Shown here in pieces: positions 9,889-17,474 of a stretch of DNA of 64,000 nucleotides. Below the pieces are notes generated by a model that worked only from the letters and a program-made list of their open reading frames with translations, was not told the origin of the DNA and made no database searches. A program made the translations under genes and the position numbers. The DNA is from Pectinatus sottacetonis (GTDB lineage Bacteria; Bacillota; Negativicutes; Selenomonadales; Selenomonadaceae), in contig NZ_WIQK01000001.1 of the NCBI RefSeq assembly GCF_015732155.1, positions 840,501-904,500 on the forward strand, given 5' to 3'. Positions within the stretch are counted from its first letter, which is position 1. Every line of letters starts with the position of its first letter.

Positions 9889-9936
9889 ATGCCGCTAGTC
9901 CTTGTATGTAGAATACAGGATTAGCGGCATTTTTTC
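9889..9936 (+). terminator. IS66 intrinsic terminator
   Basis: ATGCCGCTA and TAGCGGCAT form the stem (with a partly paired inner part), followed by TTTTTT. The same arrangement, a hairpin just after the tnpC stop, is seen in the second IS66 copy and in both CRISPR-flanking repeats. Confidence 0.8.
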
Positions 9937-9995
9937 TATACACTATTTGATTGATCGCTTACAGCGTATAAGTTATCGATAACGACTTACGTACT

Positions 9996-10676
9996 TTATT
10001 TTACACTTTTTTTCAGATTCTGAGGCCTGTTCAGTTTAACTTGTATCTTCTGAATGAATTGCTGACAGATACTGAATTCCCTACCTTGCAACGATTTGCC
10101 ACCAGGAAGCAGCATGTCATGATTAGTTATACTGTATGGCTCAAAATCTGAATTTTGCATTTGCCTGGTAAATGCATCGATAAAAGTATTCATCTTATCT
10201 GGCATGGCAAAAGCGACTTTAATTAAATCCTGCCTACGGTCACTGTTATATACTACAGCAAGATCAAATACATCACGTGGTAGAACTTGATTTCCACGGA
10301 AATATATTTTTTTACTGACAATCTCAACCGGATCATCTAAGCGAACTTCTCGACCTAAAAACTGTTGCTTTTGAGCCGGGAAGTCTGTTATTTGTGGTCC
10401 AGCAATAAAATCAACCTTGCCCTCTGGAAAAGTCAAAGAAATATATTGACTCATTTCGTCATAATCCAAAGCATCTTCACTTTTATTATTGAATCGCGGT
10501 GATAAGCTTGATAGTTGCTGCACATCATCCAAGAAAACATCAATATCCTTACTCATACGGTGATTATAGGTGTTAGCTAAAATTGTACCTCCACCTATTG
10601 ACCAATTATTTGAAGAAACAGATCCTTCTTCCAGTATATTAATTGCATAGTTTAATAGTTTCTTAGAATTCTCCAT
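9996..10676 (-). CDS. AbiEii-type nucleotidyltransferase, candidate toxin
   Basis: From the preferred ATG at 10676 it has 226 residues. The AbiEii-like nucleotidyltransferase core is visible: WSIGGGTILANTYNHRMSKDIDVFLDD carries the GG and D-x-D motif that binds metal and nucleotide, followed by a further acidic segment (GKVDFIAGP). AbiEii/MenT toxins transfer nucleotides to tRNA and arrest growth; that activity is inferred here. The ATG lies 14 bases inside the end of the upstream gene, implying translational coupling. A longer frame from 10751 exists but would overlap the partner by 89 bases. Confidence 0.75.
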   Translation of the reverse strand: MENSKKLLNYAINILEEGSVSSNNWSIGGGTILANTYNHRMSKDIDVFLDDVQQLSSLSPRFNNKSEDALDYDEMSQYISLTFPEGKVDFIAGPQITDFPAQKQQFLGREVRLDDPVEIVSKKIYFRGNQVLPRDVFDLAVVYNSDRRQDLIKVAFAMPDKMNTFIDAFTRQMQNSDFEPYSITNHDMLLPGGKSLQGREFSICQQFIQKIQVKLNRPQNLKKSVK

Positions 10677-10965
10677 TTTTAAGTGCCCTTTCAAAGTTAT
10701 GTTTTTCACCTTGATTTGGCAGGAGGTTAAAAAGAGTGATGATTGATGCACGTGAAATAGATTGCTCTTTCATAAATTTTTTCATCAAAGACGGATAGCA
10801 TTCTTCAAAAAAGCCTAGCAGATACCGTTGGTGCTCCTCTTTGCAATATGGTAGTTCATTGCGCAAGATTTTGGCCAATGTCTGATAAGACATATCCTTT
10901 TTGCAACGAATGTTCATACGTACCTGACAAGCCAGTGAAGCCTTGTTCTTTATAGTATTTAGCAT
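10663..10965 (-). CDS. Small partner protein of the AbiEii-type gene, candidate antitoxin
   Basis: The 100-residue, basic, probably helical protein starts at the ATG at 10965, placed 9 bases after GGAGG; an upstream ATG at 10977 touches that site and is less likely. Visible stretches include SYQTLAKILRNELPYCKEEHQRYLLGFFEECYP. It does not look like the winged-helix AbiEi antitoxin. The coupling with the nucleotidyltransferase suggests a toxin-antitoxin pair in which this gene is the antitoxin; no family was recognised, so the role is inference from position. Confidence 0.5.
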   Translation of the reverse strand: MLNTIKNKASLACQVRMNIRCKKDMSYQTLAKILRNELPYCKEEHQRYLLGFFEECYPSLMKKFMKEQSISRASIITLFNLLPNQGEKHNFERALKNGEF

Positions 10966-11061
10966 AATGTGCATCCTCCTTTCAACTTTTCTTATTTCTA
11001 TCATAACATATCAAAATTAGATAGCAAATATCTTTTTCTGTTATCTTTGCACTATTTTTCT

Positions 11062-11217
11062 CTACATTTCAAATTTAAATACTTTTTTCCCATCTTTGAC
11101 AGGTGTCTCAAATTTTTCTTTCAAATTTACGACCACAGAAGCTATAGCAGTAAAAATTTCTTCTGCTTGTTTGTCAGTATAATGATAACTGTTACAATTG
11201 CTTTATTTTGCGGTTAC
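11062..11217 (-). other. Decayed stretch with a lone IS66 end and a gene tail
   Basis: Reading on the minus strand from 11217, GTAACCGCAAAATAAA is identical to the left end of the IS66 copy at 13983, but no IS66 body follows. Next comes a short open stretch ending VVVNLKEKFETPVKDGKKVF and a stop at 11062-11064, which looks like the tail of a lost gene. The space from here to the AbiEii partner (10966-11061) holds nothing else. Confidence 0.35.
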
Positions 11218-11296
11218 TTTCTTTAGGCCAATCCCAGCAATATCCTGCAAGAATTCTAGCCTTATTTGATATGTAAGCGCTTAATAAAACAATGGA

Positions 11297-13174
11297 ATCG
11301 AGTAGGAGGTCACTCATTAATTGAATGACCGACCTCTCACACCACCGTACTTACTGTTCAGTATACGGCGGTTCAATAATTTAACGTGAATGAAACATCT
11401 CATATTTCTTGGCTATATTCATATAACCAAGCGACTCAAGATATTTATCTGTTAGTGTTTTGCCTAATATTGGACTGTTTGCGATGCGCCAGTACCCCAG
11501 TCTTGTATTGGCATACTCCCACGCCTTGCCTTTGTACAATCCTAATCGATTCAGATTTTTAAATCTCGCGGAAATTTTCTTCCACTGTTTCCACAGATAC
11601 ATTCTCAATCTACGCCTAATCCACTGGTTTAAATCTTGTATTCTGCTGCGCATATCGCTTATGGAAAAGTAATTAAGCCAGCCTATTGTATAATTTTTTA
11701 ATTCAAGCAAGATGCTTTCTATTGACCGGCCGCGACTGCGGCCGGTTATTTCTTTCACCTTTTGCTTGAATTTCCAGATTACATTTTGGTGTGGCCTGAT
11801 TCCTATTTTCCCTACTACTTTGTGCAGAGAAAATCCTAAAAACTTTTCCCGCAATGGGCTGCCTATTTTACTTTTCTTCCGGTTGACTTTTAGTTTCAGT
11901 TTTCCTTCAAGATAGTTTATACAGCTCTCCATTACACGTTTTGCCGCTCTTGGCGTTTTTACATAGATGTTACAGTCATCGGCGTATCTTACAAATTTAT
12001 GTCCCCTGCTTTCTAGCAGTTTGTCAAATTTTGTAAGATAGATGTTAGACAGTAATGGTGACAGGTTTCCTCCCTGCGGCGTTCCTGCCATTGTCGGGCT
12101 TATTATTCCGCCTTCCATTACTCCGCTCTTTAAATATTTTCGGATGAGTGCTATTGCGCGCTCATCCTGTATTTCTTCTCGGAGCATGTTTATGAGCATG
12201 TCATGATTTACCGTGTCAAAGTACTGTGCAAGGTCAAGGTCCACTATTTTAGTGTATCCTTCTTTATAATAGGCTTCCGCCTGTTTTATGGCCAGGTGCG
12301 CACTCTTTCCCGGTCTGAATCCATAACTGTTGTCTGAGAATGTCTGTTCGAAAATTGGCTGTAGTACCTGCATTATTGCTTGTTGTATTACTCTGTCCAG
12401 TACTGTTGGTATGCCAAGCTTTCTTTTCCCTCCGTCTAGCTTAGGTATTTCTACCCGCCGTACCGGCTGTGGTTTATATTTCCCGTTCTTTAGCGATTCA
12501 AGGAATTCTTCCTTATGTTCTTTTAACCATCCGTACATTTCGTCAACTTTCATGCCATCTACTCCGGCTGCGCCTTTCTTTCGCTTTACCCTGAGATAGG
12601 CTTCATTGAGATTTGCCGGACTTAGGATTATTTCTAACAGGTTCACACGGTTCTTTGTTGCAGTTCCCAGCGATGTCATGCTCTGCGCTCCCTTGCTACT
12701 ATCTGTTTCCAACATACCCTTACAAGGGCAGTCCATTTTATTGGTTTTCTGCTTTCTTTGCATGACTTCTCCTCCCTCTGCCCAAGAACGCTATTATTGT
12801 TCGGTCCTTCCTGGATTTCTTCCAGTACTATGACCTCAGCTGACTTCTCACGATAAATCTTATTTCAACCATGTTTCAATTTTATTTCTGCATGTCCGCG
12901 AGACCTCCCCGGGTAAGAACGCAGTCTTTCTCTCCATCCATCTGCCACATTTACAGGATTGGCCTCGAATAGTTTTGGGCTTTGGTTTGTCTAGCAACCT
13001 TACCCGGTTACTCCTGCCTTATATGTGATTTCTGTTCGTCAGACCAGAGATTTGCCGCTGGCTTCCTTTAGATTCCACCTCGCGATGGACACCCTTGCCT
13101 TAAGCTATGTGCTTGGCACTATTAACCTGCACTCGGGACTTTCACCCGTTAGACTGCGCCCATGCCGGGCACAC
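11297..13174 (-). mobile_element. Class C group II intron
   Basis: On the minus strand the RNA starts GTGTGCCCGGCATGGGCGCA at 13174, the usual bacterial group II 5' end. Domain V is visible after the ORF (GAACCGCCGTAT...GTACGGTGGTGTGAGAGG), then a domain VI hairpin (TCGGTCATTCAATTAATGAGTG), ending CCTACTCGAT at 11297. Comparison with the sister IS66 copy at 9925-9962 defines both exon edges: TTTTTTCTA is followed by the element end there and by the intron here. Insertion just after a terminator hairpin is the hallmark of class C introns. Confidence 0.9.
11381..12763 (-). CDS. ltrA: Group II intron reverse transcriptase/maturase
   Basis: The 460-residue intron-encoded protein has the RT fingers-palm (GAAGVDGMKVDEM, VLDRVIQQAIMQVLQPIFE, NSYGFRPGKSAH), the catalytic YADD in KFVRYADDCNIYV, and the maturase (X) domain around LKNYTIGWLNYFSISDMRSRI with a C-terminal group II motif (KGKAWEYANTRLGYWRIANSPI). 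No HNH endonuclease domain follows, which fits class C introns. Its product splices the intron RNA and reverse-transcribes it at a new site. The frame is intact. GGGAGGAG precedes the ATG. Confidence 0.93.
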   Translation of the reverse strand: MQRKQKTNKMDCPCKGMLETDSSKGAQSMTSLGTATKNRVNLLEIILSPANLNEAYLRVKRKKGAAGVDGMKVDEMYGWLKEHKEEFLESLKNGKYKPQPVRRVEIPKLDGGKRKLGIPTVLDRVIQQAIMQVLQPIFEQTFSDNSYGFRPGKSAHLAIKQAEAYYKEGYTKIVDLDLAQYFDTVNHDMLINMLREEIQDERAIALIRKYLKSGVMEGGIISPTMAGTPQGGNLSPLLSNIYLTKFDKLLESRGHKFVRYADDCNIYVKTPRAAKRVMESCINYLEGKLKLKVNRKKSKIGSPLREKFLGFSLHKVVGKIGIRPHQNVIWKFKQKVKEITGRSRGRSIESILLELKNYTIGWLNYFSISDMRSRIQDLNQWIRRRLRMYLWKQWKKISARFKNLNRLGLYKGKAWEYANTRLGYWRIANSPILGKTLTDKYLESLGYMNIAKKYEMFHSR

Positions 13175-13177
13175 TAG

Positions 13178-13224
13178 AAAAAAGGCAGCTATTACCATAT
13201 ACTAGAAATACGGTAATAGCTGCC
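13178..13224 (-). terminator. IS66 terminator forming the 5' exon of the intron
   Basis: A 13-bp perfect stem (GGCAGCTATTACC with GGTAATAGCTGCC) is followed on the minus strand by TTTTTTCTA and then directly by the intron start. It is the insertion target of the class C intron. Confidence 0.85.
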
Positions 13225-13550
13225 AAAGTTTTATTTGCAGTTATTTTGAATATCTGTGCTCCATGGAAGATATCTATTAATAAGTTCCAGATCACGTATG
13301 AGCGGCAATGTCGGTAAATGCTTAAACAGATAAGTTTGCGTAGATAAGCAACCTGTTCTTTAAGACGCAGGTTTTCTTCTTCTAATGTTGTTATGCGTTT
13401 TTTCATTGAAGCTTCCAGCTGTGTCATATTTTTGCTGTACTAAACAGCAAAGGCCATCTATTGACTTTCGCATATCCGTATGACCACAGGCTATATAAAT
13501 ATGTTCTACTGAAGATATGTCACCGAGCATACTTCTGTTCCATTTTTATA
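13225..13550 (-). pseudogene. Fused remnants of IS66 tnpB and tnpC
   Basis: On the minus strand the start of TnpB is seen (MLGDISSVEHIYIACGHTDM and RKSIDGLCC). It runs after about 35 codons into the start of tnpC (MTQLEASMKKRITTLEEENL), and after YLRK the sequence jumps to the tnpC 3' end (YLPWSTDIQNNCK). Both joints are internal deletions. The tnpC start is the same DNA that abuts the FlxA-like gene at 7108. Confidence 0.75.
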
Positions 13551-13837
13551 AATAACATCAGCGTTTCTTCTAGATATTGAGGATGTATATTATCCTGTGT
13601 TTCCAAGCAAAAATTACCATAACGAATGGTGATTTTTGTTGGAACAGCTGCTGATTTTAATGAGGCGGAAATATTAATAGGAACAATAGCACCTGCTAAA
13701 GACTTACCTGCTTCATTACGGATTAATTTCTGCCAATAATAATAACTTTTTACGTTTAAACCATACTTTTCACAAAAAGATTTTACTGTAAGATTGCTGC
13801 CCGCTCGCTCTTTCAAATACTTCCGCCATTGCTGCAA
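13520..13837 (-). CDS. tnpA: IS66 accessory protein TnpA
   Basis: The 105-residue frame carries the helix-turn-helix typical of the first IS66 ORF: RKYLKERAGSNLTVKSFCEKYGLNVKSYYYWQKLI, then a variable region ending in IRYGNFCLETQDN. It overlaps the tnpB start, as usual in IS66. It is intact although the element around it is deleted, so any activity would need a complete IS66 elsewhere. The longer reading RQYRLQ... upstream of the chosen start is possible. Confidence 0.75.
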   Translation of the reverse strand: MQQWRKYLKERAGSNLTVKSFCEKYGLNVKSYYYWQKLIRNEAGKSLAGAIVPINISASLKSAAVPTKITIRYGNFCLETQDNIHPQYLEETLMLFIKMEQKYAR

Positions 13838-14098
13838 ACGATATTGTCTTGTTAATTCTTTAGTACTTATGAGAAAATCCCCCTTTAGACTTTTTCGAGT
13901 TTTTCGACCTGCTCTGAAAACTCTAAAGAAATTATCTCATGTTTGAGGTATGTTTTATAGCCACTGTTTTATTTTGCGGTTACATAAGTAGTTGGTAATA
14001 TTAAAATTAATTGGCTGTATACAAAAATCTCCCATAAACTATAATGTACTATTAAGTATCACAAAAAAATATATTAATTACTTTATGGAGGAGTTAGC

Positions 14099-14859
14099 AT
14101 GAGAAAAGATAGTCTTAAATATACACAGATTAATAAAATACTTTCTTCTCAAAAATTTATCACTTCAAGCGTGGTGTAAAAGATGGTCTTTCTATAGCTA
14201 TTGGATATATTCCTATTGCCATTACATTTGGATTACTCTCGAAATCATTAGGTATATCTCCCTTTGCTGCTATTACAATGTCTTTATTACATTTTGCAGC
14301 AGCAAGTCAGTTTATCGGGATAAAATTAATATCTACAGGAATACCCATCTGGGAAATAACTTTTACTACTTTTTTAATTAATTCCAGATATTTTTTAATG
14401 GCTTTTTCTATAATGCAAAAATTCCCAAAAACATTACCAAAACTAATAAGATTTTTTTTAGGATTTTTTCTTACAGATGAAATCTTCACCATTTCATCAT
14501 TAAAAAACAAAGAACAAATTGATTTAAACTATTTTTCTGGTTTATGTTTAACACCTTATTTATCATGGTTCTTAGGAACAATAATCGGAATATCCATGGC
14601 AAATACTCTTCCTCCCATAATAAAAAACAGTATGGATATTGCGCTTTATGCCATGTTCATAGGTTTGCTTATTCCCTCTGTAAAAAAATCAAAAGCAGCA
14701 TTTTCAATTACCCTAATCTCAATTGCACTAAGTTCTTTCATCAATTGGATACCAACATTTAGTAAATTACCAGCTGGTTGGAGTATTATAATTGCAACTA
14801 CCGTATCTGCTATTATGGGAGCCATATTCTTTCCCATAGAAAGGAATATTAAACAATGA
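14099..14859 (+). pseudogene. azlC: AzlC-family branched-chain amino acid permease subunit, frameshifted
   Basis: The gene begins at ATG 14099 after a strong GGAGGAG (14087-14093) and reads MRKDSLKYTQINKILSSQKF, then runs into a stop at 14177. From about 14165 the AzlC protein continues one frame over as FKRGVKDGLSIAIGYIPIA and stays open to 14859, with several membrane segments and LHFAAASQFIGI and LPAGWSIIIA motifs. The shift is at or near the AAAAATTT stretch at 14153-14160. AzlCD exports branched-chain amino acids in Bacillus. Either it is a real pseudogene or a sequence error. Confidence 0.8.
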
Positions 14860-15152
14860 GAGATGTAGTGATAATATTCTTAATGGCTATAGCCACTTGG
14901 ATACCTAAAATAACACCTATAATGTTATCGAAAGACATCAGCAATTCTAATTTTATAAGATCATTTCTATACTATATACCATATGCCGCTCTTTCATGTA
15001 TGATCTTTCCAGCAATACTAAATTCTTCTGGAGGACTTTACTATGCAATAATTGGTGGATGTACTTCGATACTATTATCATTATTAAATATGGATTTAAT
15101 TATCATTATTCTCTGTAGTACATTATGCGTAATTCTACTTCATTTATTTTAA
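14856..15152 (+). CDS. azlD: AzlD-family branched-chain amino acid transport subunit
   Basis: The 98-residue protein has three or four hydrophobic helices (VVIIFLMAIATWIPKITPIM, FLYYIPYAALSCMIFPAIL, LYYAIIGGCTSILLSLL, LIIIILCSTLCVILL). Length and the central YIPYAAL motif fit AzlD. Its ATG overlaps the azlC stop by four bases (ATGA), so it is co-translated with azlC; because azlC is frameshifted, the transporter is probably not made. Confidence 0.85.
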   Translation: MRDVVIIFLMAIATWIPKITPIMLSKDISNSNFIRSFLYYIPYAALSCMIFPAILNSSGGLYYAIIGGCTSILLSLLNMDLIIIILCSTLCVILLHLF

Positions 15153-15184
15153 CCAAGATAGGTATATATATATAATTTATTTTT

Positions 15185-15583
15185 CTACCATATTACTTTT
15201 ATTATTTTAGCAAGTTCTTCTAATCCCTGTATCATTTTTGATTCGTTAGCATATGAATAGGAAATTCTTATATGCTGTTGATCAGAAATATCATATAAAT
15301 TTCCTGGGTTTATTAAAATACCTTTATTATACGCTGCAAAAAAAAGCTTTTCCAATGAAATAGGCTTGTTTAAACAAATCCATATATAAAACCCACCAGT
15401 TGGTATATTCCACGTAGCTATATCCTTAAAAATTTGACATAATATTTTTATACACATATCTCTACGTATTTTCAGTTCTACTCGTAGAGTTTTTAAATAA
15501 TCATAAAATAAATTTGATGATAATAGCTCGTATACAGTCCACTGTGATAATACGCTTGCTCCAAAATCGAAGTGAAAAAACAA
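15185..15583 (-). pseudogene. C-terminal fragment of a MocR/PdxR-type aminotransferase-like regulator
   Basis: The 132-residue frame matches the last third of MocR-family proteins (GntR winged helix fused to a class I aminotransferase fold): GASVLSQWTVYELL, LRVELKIRRDMCIKIL, ATWNIPTGGFYIWI, LINPGNLYD and HIRISYSYAN. The DNA-binding domain and the PLP lysine region are absent; upstream DNA (15584-15710) contains no continuation. MocR regulators often sit next to azlCD, so this was probably the regulator of the neighbouring decayed operon. Confidence 0.75.
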
Positions 15584-15939
15584 TTAACATGCTGCAAGAA
15601 AATGTAAGACTTATTTTGCAAAACTTCGACGATTAATGTCGATTTTTAATAAAAAAGTTAGATATCTAATTTATTATACGTCATTGTAACCGACTTCTTT
15701 TTTACAACTACCGCCATATGCTATTCCTCCTTTTTATTTTCAAAAAAGCACAATTAAAGTATATGGTAAATACAAATACTATATGTAAGAAATACATTAT
15801 TAATATATTTACTATATAAAAGACGGTACTTATCACAGTTATATTGTATAAATAGCATTGATTCAGGCTGATTCTTGTATATTTTTTCTTTATGAAGAAT
15901 CCTGTTAATTGCTCCAGTATAAAACTTAAATATTTTATT

Positions 15940-16047
15940 TTAGTCGCTATCCTTTTCCCCCTCCCAAAAAGAACCAATTTCAATTTCATTAATCCAAAGA
16001 CCTAATACATCTTTATGACCATCCATGTCATAAGCAAGATTTCGCTT
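15940..16047 (-). pseudogene. IS256-family transposase remnant
   Basis: A 35-codon piece reads KRNLAYDMDGHKDVLGLWIN followed by EIEIGSFW, matching the DGKKDVLGLW...FW core around the second catalytic Asp of IS256 (mutator) transposases. Nothing recognisable of the element remains on either side. The rest of 15584-16055 holds no supportable gene. Confidence 0.65.
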
Positions 16048-16054
16048 TATAAAC

Positions 16055-16098
16055 GACAAGCACCCCGGAGCTGCTGACTGCTCCGGGGTGCTTGTTGT
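16055..16098. terminator. Strong hairpin, terminator of the beta-propeller gene
   Basis: CAAGCACCCCGGAGC pairs with GCTCCGGGGTGCTTG. On the minus strand it lies 23 bases after the gene stop; a clear T tract is lacking on either side, but the stem is very stable. Confidence 0.65.
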
Positions 16099-16120
16099 AT
16101 TTCTCTTACGGACAATTTAT

Positions 16121-17371
16121 TTATTTGTCTTTTTCTTGCAATTTCTTTGCCAGTTCACGGGCTTCGCGAGCCAGACGTATCTGCGATGCCATAGACTTAG
16201 CAACAGCTGGAGCAGCCACACCGCGGGTAACAACTTTATCCGGTGCAATAAAGCATGCGGAATTGAGGTTGCCGCCTACATAATCGCTCATATCAGTAAT
16301 GCTGAAGGTTCTATCGGCACTGACCGCAGTACTTGGCGTACCGTTATAAACAGCAATCGGTGTCCCTTTAACAAACCAGAGTCTGTAACCATCGGCATAA
16401 ATGCCCCATAAGTAACCATGATCATCGACCGTTATTATCGGTGTCCAAAGCGTCGGGTTCGTAAGATTAGCCAGACTGGTATGATATACTTTGCCAATAA
16501 AATTAGTATAATTACCGCCATAATGTCCGGCAAAAACATATACATTATCGTCATTTACGATTGAAATATCACGGATATCACCATCGGTAAGCGGGTTAGC
16601 AATATTTACCGTAACCACACCATTTTGCGTGAAATTATCCAAGTCAATGATGCAGATATTCGTATCCGCATTACCGGTGCCGACCTGCTGCATGCCGCCA
16701 AGAGAACAAGCGTAGAGTTTATTCTCATAGAGATCAAGCGTGAATGTATTCTTGCCCACGGTCACATAACTTTCAAAATAGAGTTCTCCTGTAGCAGTGT
16801 CTATTTCGAATTTGGCAACAATGCTGTCGTAATAATTGAGGTAGCCCTTGCCTTTATTGACATAGAATAATGCATACAGATAATCGCCAGCTACAGTCAA
16901 CGCCTCACCGTGGTAGACCCCATCACTATATGGATTATTGAAGTTGTTAAAATCTGCTGGAAATGTATATTCAATTTTTTGTTTATATTCATTATCCATG
17001 TCAATTACCGCAATTTTCGACAAATCATAACCTGTACCATAAAACCATTTCCCTTTAGTCGCTACACCATGCAGATTGGCAATAGCCGGCCAGACTAGCG
17101 GCGTTATCAATGAAGTCCAGTTCGCTGCCTGCGGGTCAATAATCTGATTCGGTTCCGAAACAGAAGTATAGTTATACTGGCGCAAAACCAGGCGGCTTTT
17201 AGATCTATCAAAAAAATTAAAGAAAGCAGGATCACCCTTAAGATTGCTTATCTTATTCTTTACCGCGCCCAGCGCACTTGCCAGTGCATTGCGTTCACCC
17301 GTTATCGCTCCAGCAGACCCTTTAGAATAGTTTTTATCTGTTGCGGTAAAAGCTAGTAAATTTTGAACCAT
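16121..17371 (-). CDS. Beta-propeller-like protein of unknown function
   Basis: From the ATG at 17371 (8 bases after GGGAAGG; a GTG at 17380 abuts that site) it has 416 residues. The body is a series of aromatic and Gly-rich beta stretches such as KGKWFYGTGYDLSKIAVIDM, GDYLYALFYVNKGKG, ENKLYACSLGGMQQ, DDNVYVFAGHYGG and DGYRLWFVKGTP, consistent with a YVTN/WD-like propeller. No signal peptide is visible. The tail is basic and helical (RLAREARELAKKLQEKDK). It follows the TonB receptor by about 100 bases with no terminator between, so it probably belongs to the same cobalamin-riboswitch transcript. A role in binding or handling the imported ligand is conceivable but unproven. Confidence 0.55.
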   Translation of the reverse strand: MVQNLLAFTATDKNYSKGSAGAITGERNALASALGAVKNKISNLKGDPAFFNFFDRSKSRLVLRQYNYTSVSEPNQIIDPQAANWTSLITPLVWPAIANLHGVATKGKWFYGTGYDLSKIAVIDMDNEYKQKIEYTFPADFNNFNNPYSDGVYHGEALTVAGDYLYALFYVNKGKGYLNYYDSIVAKFEIDTATGELYFESYVTVGKNTFTLDLYENKLYACSLGGMQQVGTGNADTNICIIDLDNFTQNGVVTVNIANPLTDGDIRDISIVNDDNVYVFAGHYGGNYTNFIGKVYHTSLANLTNPTLWTPIITVDDHGYLWGIYADGYRLWFVKGTPIAVYNGTPSTAVSADRTFSITDMSDYVGGNLNSACFIAPDKVVTRGVAAPAVAKSMASQIRLAREARELAKKLQEKDK

Positions 17372-17474
17372 TTTTAGCACCTTCCCTTAAGTTATTATTA
17401 TTATTTTACCCAAGAATTATTAAACATTCTCTGATTAAGGCATCGGAACCACCCCCTTGAATAGTCTGGTATTT

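Larger units (their letters stand above)
7108..9962 (+). mobile_element. IS66-family element, 5'-truncated, with a nested ISAs1 element
   Basis: This is the 3' part of an IS66 element: most of tnpC, its terminator and a right end reading GATTGATCGCTTAC at 9962. The left end, tnpA and tnpB are missing, since tnpC starts abruptly at 7108. An ISAs1-type element occupies 7699-8940. Removing the insertion plus one target copy (1251 bp, divisible by 3) restores a continuous tnpC frame. Confidence 0.85.
11273..13983 (-). mobile_element. IS66-family deletion derivative carrying a group II intron
   Basis: The ends are inverted repeats: from 13983 (minus strand) GTAACCGCAAAATAAAAC and from 11273 (plus strand) GTAAGCGCTTAATAAAAC. 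Inside, reading on the minus strand, are tnpA, the start of tnpB fused to the start of tnpC, a jump to the last 30 or so codons of tnpC (LPTLPLIRDLELINRYLPW), the terminator, the intron, and the right end. Most of tnpB and tnpC is deleted, so this copy is non-autonomous. Flanking 8-mers do not match. Confidence 0.8.

Noticed and set aside
11381-12763. The reverse transcriptase as a retron or DGR defence component
   Set aside because: The maturase domain, the domain V RNA and defined exon edges show a group II intron; no retron msr/msd or variable repeat is present.
15708-15989. A 93-codon frame on the minus strand with hydrophobic stretches
   Set aside because: It overlaps the IS256 remnant in another frame, its start lies in that remnant, and the composition is that of random AT-rich DNA.
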